This document shows positions 1-7,184 of a stretch of DNA of 64,000 nt, one piece after another. The translations under genes were made by a program, and so were the position numbers. Below the pieces are notes generated by a model that was not told the DNA's origin, did not search any database, and saw only the letters and a program-made list of their open reading frames with translations. Positions within the stretch are counted from its first letter, which is position 1, and each line of letters begins with the position of its first letter. Source of the DNA: Prochlorococcus sp. AG-402-O21 (lineage in GTDB: Bacteria > Cyanobacteriota > Cyanobacteriia > PCC-6307 > Cyanobiaceae). The stretch covers positions 124,001 to 188,000 of the forward strand of contig QCIZ01000001.1 in the NCBI GenBank assembly GCA_003216375.1, given 5' to 3'.

Positions 1-2364
1 GGAAGGTCTAGCCCAGACTGATGAATATAAACCTAGATGAGTATTAGAGTATTCAAAAGTAAAATCTATCAAAAATGAATTATTATTATTGCAAAAATCT
101 AATTGACCTCCCCAGCCTGTTGTTATTACTGGAATACCAAGTGTCATAGCCTCAGCAACTGTTAAATTAAATCCTTCTCCACAACTTGGTGCTACAAGTG
201 CATTACTTGATAAGTAAAGAGATTTCATTTCAGAGGGTGAAAGTTCATCATAGATAATTCTTACTTCAGGTGGATTAGATTTTTTATTTATAAAATAATC
301 AAGCATTTTTTCAATATCATTATGTGGATTATTAAAAGTCTTTATAATTAAAATTACATCATCATTAGAGGTAAATGATTCAAAATATGATTCTAATAAA
401 CAATCAACACCCTTTCTCGGGAAACATGATGAAATATGCAAAAAAGTAAATTTATTAGTATCTAAAATGAAGTCTGGAGAACTATCAATTTCAACTATAT
501 GGTCTACTCCCAAGCCACAAACAGAAATAGGAATATACACTCCATTATCAACAAGAATTTTTTTTACTTCAGATGACATAACAGTGATCCCTGTTAAGTA
601 GGAATTAAAATCCTTTACCCACAAAGATGGAAACATAGACTCCTCCCAACCATAGGCATGCAATAAATTGATTACACCTTTTGAATCATGAACTCGAGGT
701 GGATAAAGATTTCTGGTACTTATAAAACAACTTTCATTATTGTTTAAGCCTTCTTCATAGAGTTTATTAATTATTTTATGTCTATCTAAAAAATTCAAAT
801 CAGGTTCATAATCTCCTGGCCCATCTGTTGAGATTAATAAAACATTTTGACCCAATTCATACATGGCTAAAGCAAAATTTCTATTTAAAATTGCAAGGCT
901 ATAAGAAGAATCAAATGGACCTTCAACACTCCACGTAAATCTTTTATCATTTTTAGCTTGAATAATTAATTGGATGTTTTTTGCTTGTTTATTAATAATT
1001 GATATGCCAGAAGAAAGAAGTTTTAAATTATATAAATTAGTCTTGCTTTTTACTTTTATTAATCTACTAGGAAGAATATTTTTCAATAAAATATTATATT
1101 TTTCAGTTATTAAGAAATTAATATCATGATCAATTCTTTTTAATGGGATTGATTTCCTATCTCTTACTTTTGTTAGTGCATCAATAGTCATCTCAGCTGT
1201 ATAACACCATGAAAAATATTTTATTCTTTCTTTAGAATTTGAGCATATAGACTGATAAAAATCTGTATTTGTAAGACTTTTATAAATCAAAAATGAGATA
1301 TCTTTTACATCATATGGATCAAAAAGGAAGTCATGATTGCCAATAAGTTCAGGCATACTAGTAAGATTAGAAGCAATGACTGGTGCTCCACAATTCATTG
1401 CTTCTAAAACTGGCAAGCCAAACCCTTCATGCAATGAAGGAAACACAAACAAATAGCAATTACGATATAAATTAGTAAGTTCAATATCAGTTACATATCC
1501 AAGGAAAACAACGTATTCAGGTGGAAGACCAAAACTGATCATCCATTCCTTTATTAAAAATATTTCTTCTTCTGAATAAGGACCAGTTAGAATTAATTTA
1601 TGCTTAAATATCAGACCAAGCGGAAGTGATGCATAAGCTTCAATTAAACGGCATAAATTCTTTCTTGGATCAGTAGCTCCACAATATAATAAGAATCTTC
1701 CTAAGTCTTTTCTTTCAAAATTAGAATTATAAGGTTCTGAGGAAAATTTTTTTTCATTACAGGCTGAAGAAATATTATAAATTAATTCAGGGTTTATTTC
1801 TATATATTTAGAGGCCTCTTTAAGAGAGGATTGAGAAATAGCTAATAAGCCATCTAAAGATGACAATTCCTTGATTTTATTTAAATAAAAAAGTTTAAAT
1901 TCAGGATCAGGACTTAAATACTGATCACTATGAATTAATGGGATTAAATCATATATAACTGATACAATAGGAGGCAATTGATAATCTGAATCATGACTAA
2001 CCAAGCTATTATCTCTAAATCCATCAAAAAAACTTGTAATTAATATAATATCAGCATTGATTATAGATAATGCATAACTTCGAAGTTGTATTGACAACCA
2101 ACGACTTGAATATTTTCCAAAGTAAATTTCATTGTTATCGCATACATTAGGGCATTGAAAATAAGTTAAGTTAAAGTTTTCATTATCAAATTCATCAGTA
2201 AAATCACTCCTTAAATCAGATAATGCAGAGTTAGTAAATAAGATATATTGATTTTCTGGATAATAATTTATTAGGGCTTTAGTCAATTCCAAACAATATC
2301 TACCTATTCCTCTTTTACGATTTCCATCCCTTTGTAAACCCTGTAAATCAATTATAATCTTCAT
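1..2364 (-). CDS. Tandem GT4 glycosyltransferase, partial (C-terminus beyond left edge)
   Basis: An uninterrupted minus-strand frame of 788 codons starts with ATG at 2364 (MKIIIDLQGLQ...) and is still open at position 1, so the C-terminus is missing. The N-terminal GIGRY motif and the acceptor-domain motif HEGFGLPVLEAM near residue 311 mark a complete family-4 glycosyltransferase (retaining, GT-B fold). A second copy follows, with motif GEGFNLTVAEAM near residue 728. Two GT4 modules in one chain are known in bacterial O-antigen mannosyltransferases such as WbdA, which add successive sugars with different linkages. It probably acts at the cytoplasmic face in building a surface polysaccharide; the sugar is unknown. 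It follows the methyltransferase gene by only 3 bases, so the two are surely co-transcribed. Confidence 0.85.
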   Translation of the reverse strand, partial: MKIIIDLQGLQRDGNRKRGIGRYCLELTKALINYYPENQYILFTNSALSDLRSDFTDEFDNENFNLTYFQCPNVCDNNEIYFGKYSSRWLSIQLRSYALSIINADIILITSFFDGFRDNSLVSHDSDYQLPPIVSVIYDLIPLIHSDQYLSPDPEFKLFYLNKIKELSSLDGLLAISQSSLKEASKYIEINPELIYNISSACNEKKFSSEPYNSNFERKDLGRFLLYCGATDPRKNLCRLIEAYASLPLGLIFKHKLILTGPYSEEEIFLIKEWMISFGLPPEYVVFLGYVTDIELTNLYRNCYLFVFPSLHEGFGLPVLEAMNCGAPVIASNLTSMPELIGNHDFLFDPYDVKDISFLIYKSLTNTDFYQSICSNSKERIKYFSWCYTAEMTIDALTKVRDRKSIPLKRIDHDINFLITEKYNILLKNILPSRLIKVKSKTNLYNLKLLSSGISIINKQAKNIQLIIQAKNDKRFTWSVEGPFDSSYSLAILNRNFALAMYELGQNVLLISTDGPGDYEPDLNFLDRHKIINKLYEEGLNNNESCFISTRNLYPPRVHDSKGVINLLHAYGWEESMFPSLWVKDFNSYLTGITVMSSEVKKILVDNGVYIPISVCGLGVDHIVEIDSSPDFILDTNKFTFLHISSCFPRKGVDCLLESYFESFTSNDDVILIIKTFNNPHNDIEKMLDYFINKKSNPPEVRIIYDELSPSEMKSLYLSSNALVAPSCGEGFNLTVAEAMTLGIPVITTGWGGQLDFCNNNNSFLIDFTFEYSNTHLGLYSSVWARPS

Positions 2365-2367
2365 AAC

Positions 2368-3588
2368 TTAAGAATATTTATTTAAATCCTTTAGAATATT
2401 CTTAGCATCCTGAGAAGAATTAAAATAAGTCTCTAAATATCTATTGTGATCTTCAACTAGATCGCAATCTTCTTTTGTCTTTTTGCTTCTTTTAACAATT
2501 TTATATTGATAAATTCGAAACCCAAAATGATCCAGCATCTTTTCAAGATATCTAAGAAGAGAAAAAATACATTTAATTTTATATATTCTTTTTATCATGG
2601 TTAGATAAACTTTATTATTGAACAAAATATGTAAATAATTTTGAGTTCTATTATTAAATCTAGCCCTTGAGCCAACTAAAATTCTCTTAAATTTTCTAAG
2701 TAACTTATTAAGATTCTTAGAAAAACTATTGTCATATCGCCTTACATAATATTGTAATTGCCTTTCTAAATCAATAATCTTTTTTCGCATTATAAAAATA
2801 GATTCATCATATTGCGCATATCGATTCCTTGAATAATTATCAAAATCGACTGCTGCATCTAGTGAGGTTATTCCTAATTTCATATCTCTTTGTATGAGAT
2901 TAAAATTTTCAAAAATTGAATTATCTAAAATTTTAGACTTTGATGCTATTAATACAAGATCTTGGGCAACTCCATTAAATATCCTAGTCAATGAATCAGC
3001 TTCAGAATTTTGCAATGGTCCACCATTAATAAAATAATATTTAAGTTTTTCAAATCCATTTCTTTTACTCATAAAAGCTAATAAATCAGGATGAATTGGA
3101 TTGATATGAGTAGGATCAATATGAAAAGATTTGGAAGAAACCATTAGATTATCAATACTCGGTGTCTCTAGAATAAGTAATCCATCAGGTTTTAAAATTC
3201 GCTTAGATTTAATAAGAAGTTCTTTAATATTTTCATAAGTCATATGCTCAATCACATGAAAAGCACTAACTATAGAAAAGCTATCCTCGCAAAAATCATC
3301 TAATAACAATAACGCATCTCCTTCTTTAATATTTAGATTCAATTTCTTGCAATCATGAACCATCTTAGGATCTAACTCTAGCCCAATAGATTTAAAACCC
3401 TTTGCATTGCATTTCTGAATCCATTCACCTCTTCCAGAACCTATGTCAAGAAGAGAAGGATTATCATCTATATTTAAAATATAATCTATTAAACCATCAT
3501 AGTTAGAAAGAACATTTATTATTTGTTCTCGGCTTCCACGAAAATTATTTTCGAATTCTGTATAAAAGTCTGGATCCATAATCAGCAA
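2368..3588 (-). CDS. SAM-dependent methyltransferase with C-terminal helical/coiled-coil region
   Basis: Protein of 406 residues. A class I methyltransferase fold is clear: motif I LLDIGSGRGEWI (46-57), acidic motif GLELDP (69-74), HVIEHM (111-116) and ILKPDGLLILETP (131-143). After about residue 230 comes a long charged helical segment, with likely coiled coil around 265-300, rich in K/R. The start could be residue 1 or the Met at position 4. It lies directly upstream of the tandem glycosyltransferase gene, so it probably methylates a sugar of the same surface glycan, perhaps as an end cap. The combination of methyltransferase, coiled coil and neighbouring tandem GT resembles the WbdD/WbdA pair of enterobacterial O9 antigens, but no kinase domain is evident here. 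The glycan role is inference. Confidence 0.8.
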   Translation of the reverse strand: MLIMDPDFYTEFENNFRGSREQIINVLSNYDGLIDYILNIDDNPSLLDIGSGRGEWIQKCNAKGFKSIGLELDPKMVHDCKKLNLNIKEGDALLLLDDFCEDSFSIVSAFHVIEHMTYENIKELLIKSKRILKPDGLLILETPSIDNLMVSSKSFHIDPTHINPIHPDLLAFMSKRNGFEKLKYYFINGGPLQNSEADSLTRIFNGVAQDLVLIASKSKILDNSIFENFNLIQRDMKLGITSLDAAVDFDNYSRNRYAQYDESIFIMRKKIIDLERQLQYYVRRYDNSFSKNLNKLLRKFKRILVGSRARFNNRTQNYLHILFNNKVYLTMIKRIYKIKCIFSLLRYLEKMLDHFGFRIYQYKIVKRSKKTKEDCDLVEDHNRYLETYFNSSQDAKNILKDLNKYS

Positions 3589-3808
3589 TTAATTCAGTTT
3601 AGAATCTAAAATTCATACAAGTTTCTGATCTTTAAAACTAATCCTAGACAATCAGATTATATAGTCATAGTACTATTCAAAGCATAGGAATACGATTTAT
3701 CCCTTAGCGAATATTTAAATCTTTGAAATCATTATTCTATTATTGGAAATATAAAAATGAATCCTTTAGAAGTAGTATTAAAGCAATAGAGGTCTTAAAT
3801 AATTTTTA

Positions 3809-4270
3809 ATGAAAGTAATATCGCTCGTTAAACATGCCCCAACTGCCCCTGGGCTTCGTCTTTTAGGTATGGGACCTAGACTTACCCCAACAAATGGCTT
3901 AGAAAAACTTCAATCTTTTCTCCAAAAAAACACTTTTTGGGCTAGGGGGAGAACTAAACAACAACTTGGTAAGATGCTCTCCAATAGTACAGTGGTAGTA
4001 AGTCTTTGGGATCAAAATCAATTAATAGGATTTGGAAGGGCAACAAGTGATCTTGTATTCAGAGCTGTACTATGGGATGTAGTTATTGCTTCAGATCGTC
4101 AAGGTCTAGGATTTGGAAAATTAATAATAGAAGCAATTTTAACAAATAAAAAAATAAAATCTGTTGAAAGAATCTACTTAATGACTACTCATAGCTCTGA
4201 GTTTTACAAACAATTAGGATTTAAGTTAAACAATAATCAATCATTACTAATGATAAATAAAAATGAATGA
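3809..4270 (+). CDS. GNAT acetyltransferase, Ycf52/NSI-like
   Basis: A 153-residue GNAT-fold protein. The core reads SLWDQNQLIGFGRATSD (about 66-82), then WDVVIASDRQGLGFGKLI with the acetyl-CoA pyrophosphate-binding R/Q-x-x-G-x-G/A signature (DRQGLGFG), then FYKQLGFKL near the C-terminus. The GFxRATSD...WDVVI...QGLGxGK pattern is typical of the cyanobacterial and plastid Ycf52 family, related to plant NSI/GNAT enzymes that acetylate serotonin or protein lysines. The substrate cannot be read from sequence. It is the only plus-strand gene in the left 7 kb, set between minus-strand glycan genes, and ends 25 bases from the convergent glycosyltransferase gene. Confidence 0.8.
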   Translation: MKVISLVKHAPTAPGLRLLGMGPRLTPTNGLEKLQSFLQKNTFWARGRTKQQLGKMLSNSTVVVSLWDQNQLIGFGRATSDLVFRAVLWDVVIASDRQGLGFGKLIIEAILTNKKIKSVERIYLMTTHSSEFYKQLGFKLNNNQSLLMINKNE

Positions 4271-4295
4271 TCATATTTAATCAATTCTATAGTCT

Positions 4296-5765
4296 CTAAG
4301 TAACCAAATCTACAATAGTTGTTTCGAAAATATCTTTAACATGATTAAAACATAAATTGAAGTTTAAAAGACGATTATTAATTTCATTATCCATATCTAA
4401 TTCTAAACTATTTAATGAGTTAAGTTCATCAATCCAATTATCAATATTAGATAGGTCAAGCAATCGGAATTCCTGATTTGCCTTCACAAGATTTGAAATC
4501 TCCCGATGAGAAGGTAGATCACTGACTAAAACTCTAACTCCCAAAGATGCAGCATCCAAAACTGGTATTCCAAAGCCCTCTACACATGAGGGTGAAACAA
4601 ATGCATAAGCATTCAAAAACAGCCAAGCCTTTTCAGTTTCGTCTACATAATCTAACAATTTAATATTCGTATCACTTTCACACATTTTCTTGATATCTAA
4701 ACCATATTTATCATCATGTATTTTACCAGCCACACATAAATCAAAACCTTTGCTAGCCAATTCACTACTTTGGAATATATTTATTAGAAAATGTAAATTT
4801 TTTCTTGGTACAACTGAAGAGTTAAATAAAATATATTTCTTACTTATACCTCTTAAATTCTTTACTTTACTAGCTAATTGCAACTTATTTATATTTAATG
4901 AAGGCAATGGATAAATTATATTTTTCTCATCATTAGAACAGGGTTTTTCAAGTAGAAGACATATTTTTTCTCGCGAAGCCTTAGAAATAAAACAATTATC
5001 AGTTTTCATCGCATCTTTCAAGCGATTATAAAAGCCAAAAGGGTGATCAGGATGTTTAGAGAAAGAAAGGGGTATAAAATCCATAATAAGCTGTAGAAAA
5101 CTAACACCATTTTTAGTATTAGTTTTCACATCAATACTCAAAGGACAAGATGTTATTAATAAGTCTATATTAAACTTTCTTAAATCAATTATTGGTGTCT
5201 TAAATAGAAATCTTTTACTTCTTAAATTACTGCAATTATATATATCTCTAATAGATAAAAAACCTGATATCCTAGAAAGATAATCTACTCTTTCTTGACC
5301 AAAATAAGGAGTATGCTCAAAGTTAGATAGATGGATTAATCTTCCTACAAATCTACCTCTCCTAAGATAAAATCTGAATACAGAAACTAATAAATCAATG
5401 ATTATCTTTGATTTGTTTATAAAATTTACAATCTTATTAACTAATTTCGTAATTAAGTCTTCATCAAGATCATAATATTTTTTCTTTTTTATTTTTTTCA
5501 TTCGATTGGATGGATCACAAAATTGATCAAGTATGTCCGCACAGTCAACTTCTGTCACTGACTGCTTACTCATTGACAATTTCATTAACGGATTCAAGCG
5601 ACGACCATAAAATCCTGTTAGTAAATAGACTTCTGCTCCTAGATCAGACAAAGAACTTATTAAACCTTTTGACAGATATGCAATGCCACGATGCTCTGCC
5701 TGCTCAAGATCAATCGCTGTTATTGCAATTCGCATTTTAGAGAGAGGCTTGTCTTTTGAGCACAT
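4296..5765 (-). CDS. Family-4 glycosyltransferase
   Basis: About 489 residues from the ATG at 5765; a TTG at 5777 would add four residues, and an ATG at 5735 (MRIAITAIDLE) begins exactly where the N-terminal Rossmann half starts and is a good alternative. HRGIAYLSKGL near the N-terminus resembles the acceptor-side glycine loop of GT4 enzymes, and CVEGFGIPVLDAASLG in the C-terminal half is the E-x7-E type nucleotide-sugar motif (with D in the second acidic position), followed by SDLPSHREI. Around residues 110-145 is a basic stretch rich in Lys, Ile and Phe which may form a membrane-associating helix. It likely adds a sugar in surface polysaccharide assembly; donor and acceptor are unknown. It is the gene next to the tRNA-Gly boundary. 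Confidence 0.8.
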   Translation of the reverse strand: MCSKDKPLSKMRIAITAIDLEQAEHRGIAYLSKGLISSLSDLGAEVYLLTGFYGRRLNPLMKLSMSKQSVTEVDCADILDQFCDPSNRMKKIKKKKYYDLDEDLITKLVNKIVNFINKSKIIIDLLVSVFRFYLRRGRFVGRLIHLSNFEHTPYFGQERVDYLSRISGFLSIRDIYNCSNLRSKRFLFKTPIIDLRKFNIDLLITSCPLSIDVKTNTKNGVSFLQLIMDFIPLSFSKHPDHPFGFYNRLKDAMKTDNCFISKASREKICLLLEKPCSNDEKNIIYPLPSLNINKLQLASKVKNLRGISKKYILFNSSVVPRKNLHFLINIFQSSELASKGFDLCVAGKIHDDKYGLDIKKMCESDTNIKLLDYVDETEKAWLFLNAYAFVSPSCVEGFGIPVLDAASLGVRVLVSDLPSHREISNLVKANQEFRLLDLSNIDNWIDELNSLNSLELDMDNEINNRLLNFNLCFNHVKDIFETTIVDLVT

Positions 5766-5777
5766 AGAATCAACCAA

Positions 5778-6081
5778 TTAAAAACCCATCAACAATTTAT
5801 TTGATTATATTATTAACCATGAGCAATTTATCATTGATTTACTGGAATCCTAAACTTAAAAAGACCTTAGCTAAATCATAAATAAAATACACATTAAATA
5901 ATATAGAAAGAAAAAGAGATAACATTATATAATTTCAACATTAATAGTAAATACTTATCATCCAATTGTGATTGATGATAAGTATTTAAATTAAAAGCTA
6001 AAAATATCAAGTAAATAAGTGGTGCCTACCTAGGTTAAATGATCCTAAATCTAGATCAAACTCTTAATTGATTAAACAGAA
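5778..6081. other. AT-rich intergenic gap between glycan island and tRNA-Gly
   Basis: About 300 bases without a credible gene. It is strongly A/T-rich. The one structure I see is the perfect inverted repeat at 5948-5988, listed separately. It separates the 5' end of the minus-strand glycosyltransferase gene from the 3' end of tRNA-Gly, so it must hold the glycosyltransferase promoter unless that gene is read from the tRNA; no confident promoter can be named. Confidence 0.6.
5948..5988. repeat. Perfect 15-bp inverted repeat with 11-nt loop
   Basis: TAAATACTTATCATC at 5948-5962 is exactly complementary to GATGATAAGTATTTA at 5974-5988, separated by 11 bases. No run of T follows the stem on either strand, so it is not a canonical intrinsic terminator. 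It sits 94 bases beyond the 3' end of tRNA-Gly. It could be a weak bidirectional terminator, a protein-binding site, or a remnant connected with island insertion; the sequence does not decide. Confidence 0.75.
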
Positions 6082-6153
6082 AGCGGATGAAGAGATTCGA
6101 ACTCTCGACATTCTCCTTGGCAAGGAGATGCTCTACCACTGAGCTACATCCGC
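6082..6153 (-). tRNA. tRNA-Gly (anticodon GCC)
   Basis: Minus-strand cloverleaf of 72 bases. The acceptor stem is GCGGATG paired with CATCCGC; the D-arm reads TAGCTCAGTGGTAGAGCA, the anticodon stem TCTCC/GGAGA encloses loop TTGCCAA with anticodon GCC, and the T-arm is GAGAG-TTCGAAT-CTCTT (with one G-T pair). The discriminator base is U, as usual for bacterial tRNA-Gly. CCA is not encoded. Its 3' end faces the glycosyltransferase region, the usual orientation when a tRNA gene serves as an integration site. Confidence 0.97.
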
Positions 6154-6232
6154 AAAAGATCCAATAATATGGTACCAATTAATATGCCTTGGTTTAAAGA
6201 TATTATTCAATTGAGTTTTTCAATTAACAAAA

Positions 6233-6709
6233 TCAACTGATTGCTTTCATCAAAGAGCCCATCTCAAGTGCCTGTAAAGCATAACTCCAACCTAAATTAT
6301 TCTTAATCCCTGCTCTCTCTAAAGCCTGCTGCATAGTGTCTGTTGTCAAAACTCCAAATACGATTGGGATTCCTGTCTCTCTAGAAACAATTGCAATTCC
6401 TTTACTAGCCTCTGCAACAACAACATCAAAATGTGGAGTATCACCTCTAATAACTGCTCCTAAGGTAATAACAACATCATATTTACCAGTTCGGGCAAGT
6501 TTTTGAGAAATAATAGGCAACTCAAAAGAACCTGGAACCCATGCAATATCTAATTGGTTGCTTGACTGAGATACGTCAATACCATGCCTAGATAAACAAT
6601 CAAGACAACCGCTTAAAAGTTTGTTTGTAATTAAATCATTAAAACGAGCAATAACTATTGCAACGCTCAATGAAGATGAATTTTCAAAGGTACCTTCAAT
6701 TGTTGCCAT
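6233..6709 (-). CDS. ribH: 6,7-dimethyl-8-ribityllumazine synthase
   Basis: 158 residues, the normal length. RibH condenses 5-amino-6-ribitylamino-uracil with dihydroxybutanone phosphate to make lumazine, the precursor of riboflavin; it forms cytosolic 60-mers or pentamers. Visible family motifs are ARFND near residue 22, WVPGSFELP (substrate pocket), [14 protein letters not shown] with the catalytic His, and [16 protein letters not shown]. The C-terminal [14 protein letters not shown] matches the cyanobacterial form of the family. It lies downstream of psbZ on the same strand with about 107 bases between, and upstream of tRNA-Gly. Confidence 0.96.
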   Translation of the reverse strand: MATIEGTFENSSSLSVAIVIARFNDLITNKLLSGCLDCLSRHGIDVSQSSNQLDIAWVPGSFELPIISQKLARTGKYDVVITLGAVIRGDTPHFDVVVAEASKGIAIVSRETGIPIVFGVLTTDTMQQALERAGIKNNLGWSYALQALEMGSLMKAIS

Positions 6710-6764
6710 CTTGTTGGCCTTAAATACTTATTAACAGTAACCTCTTGAGAGTAAATTTAAAACA

Positions 6765-6793
6765 TTTATACAAAATAACTCTAAATGTATAAA
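6765..6793 (-). terminator. Possible weak hairpin terminator after psbZ
   Basis: TTTATACA at 6765-6772 pairs perfectly with TGTATAAA at 6786-6793 around a 13-base loop. On the minus strand, downstream of the psbZ stop, it is followed by GTTTTAAATTT. The stem has only two G-C-type pairs, so it may be too weak to end transcription. Confidence 0.25.
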
Positions 6794-6816
6794 ATTTTTA
6801 TTACCCGAATTACTCA

Positions 6817-7032
6817 CTAAACACTCATTTGATGTGTAATGTACTCGCCTACCAATGCCTGTAGGAGAACCAAATGGAACCAAACACCTGCAAGTATTTC
6901 TATCTTTTTAATATTTGGATTTCTATTATCCTCTGGATTGGTTTGAGTCATATAGAAAACAGGAACTCCTATCACCAAAAGCAATGAAGAGAATAAAAGT
7001 GCGTTCGCGACGATGGAATTAATAGCCAGCAT
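6817..7032 (-). CDS. psbZ: Photosystem II core protein PsbZ (Ycf9)
   Basis: A small two-helix thylakoid protein at the PSII core periphery that helps connect the core to antenna and CP43. From the ATG at 7032 it has 71 residues (MLAINSIVANALLFSS...). The segment LLFSSLLLVIGVPVFY is the PsbZ hallmark (hydrophobic helix, then GVPV-Y), followed by a polar loop and a second helix around GVWFHLVLLQALVG. The frame extends upstream to an ATG at 7080 and a TTG at 7143; since normal PsbZ has about 62 residues and starts just before the first helix, 7032 fits best. The loop between the helices is longer and more charged than in typical PsbZ. It is divergent from mutS. Confidence 0.8.
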   Translation of the reverse strand: MLAINSIVANALLFSSLLLVIGVPVFYMTQTNPEDNRNPNIKKIEILAGVWFHLVLLQALVGEYITHQMSV

Positions 7033-7184
7033 GAGGAAGAAAGCTGAAGAAAATTGCTCGAGATCAAATAATTCTCCCATGTAAATGTGATTTGATGAAC
7101 TAGGTCTTAATATTTGTAGTGAGGCTTCACATGCAAAATTCAATAATTCTTGTAATATGCGTGGATTAAAGATTTAGAAATTCA

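Noticed and set aside
5948-6731. TAAATACTTAT repeated at 5948 and 6721 on both sides of tRNA-Gly, as possible attachment repeats
   Set aside because: Eleven A/T-rich bases can recur by chance here, and one copy lies beyond the tRNA in core DNA next to ribH.
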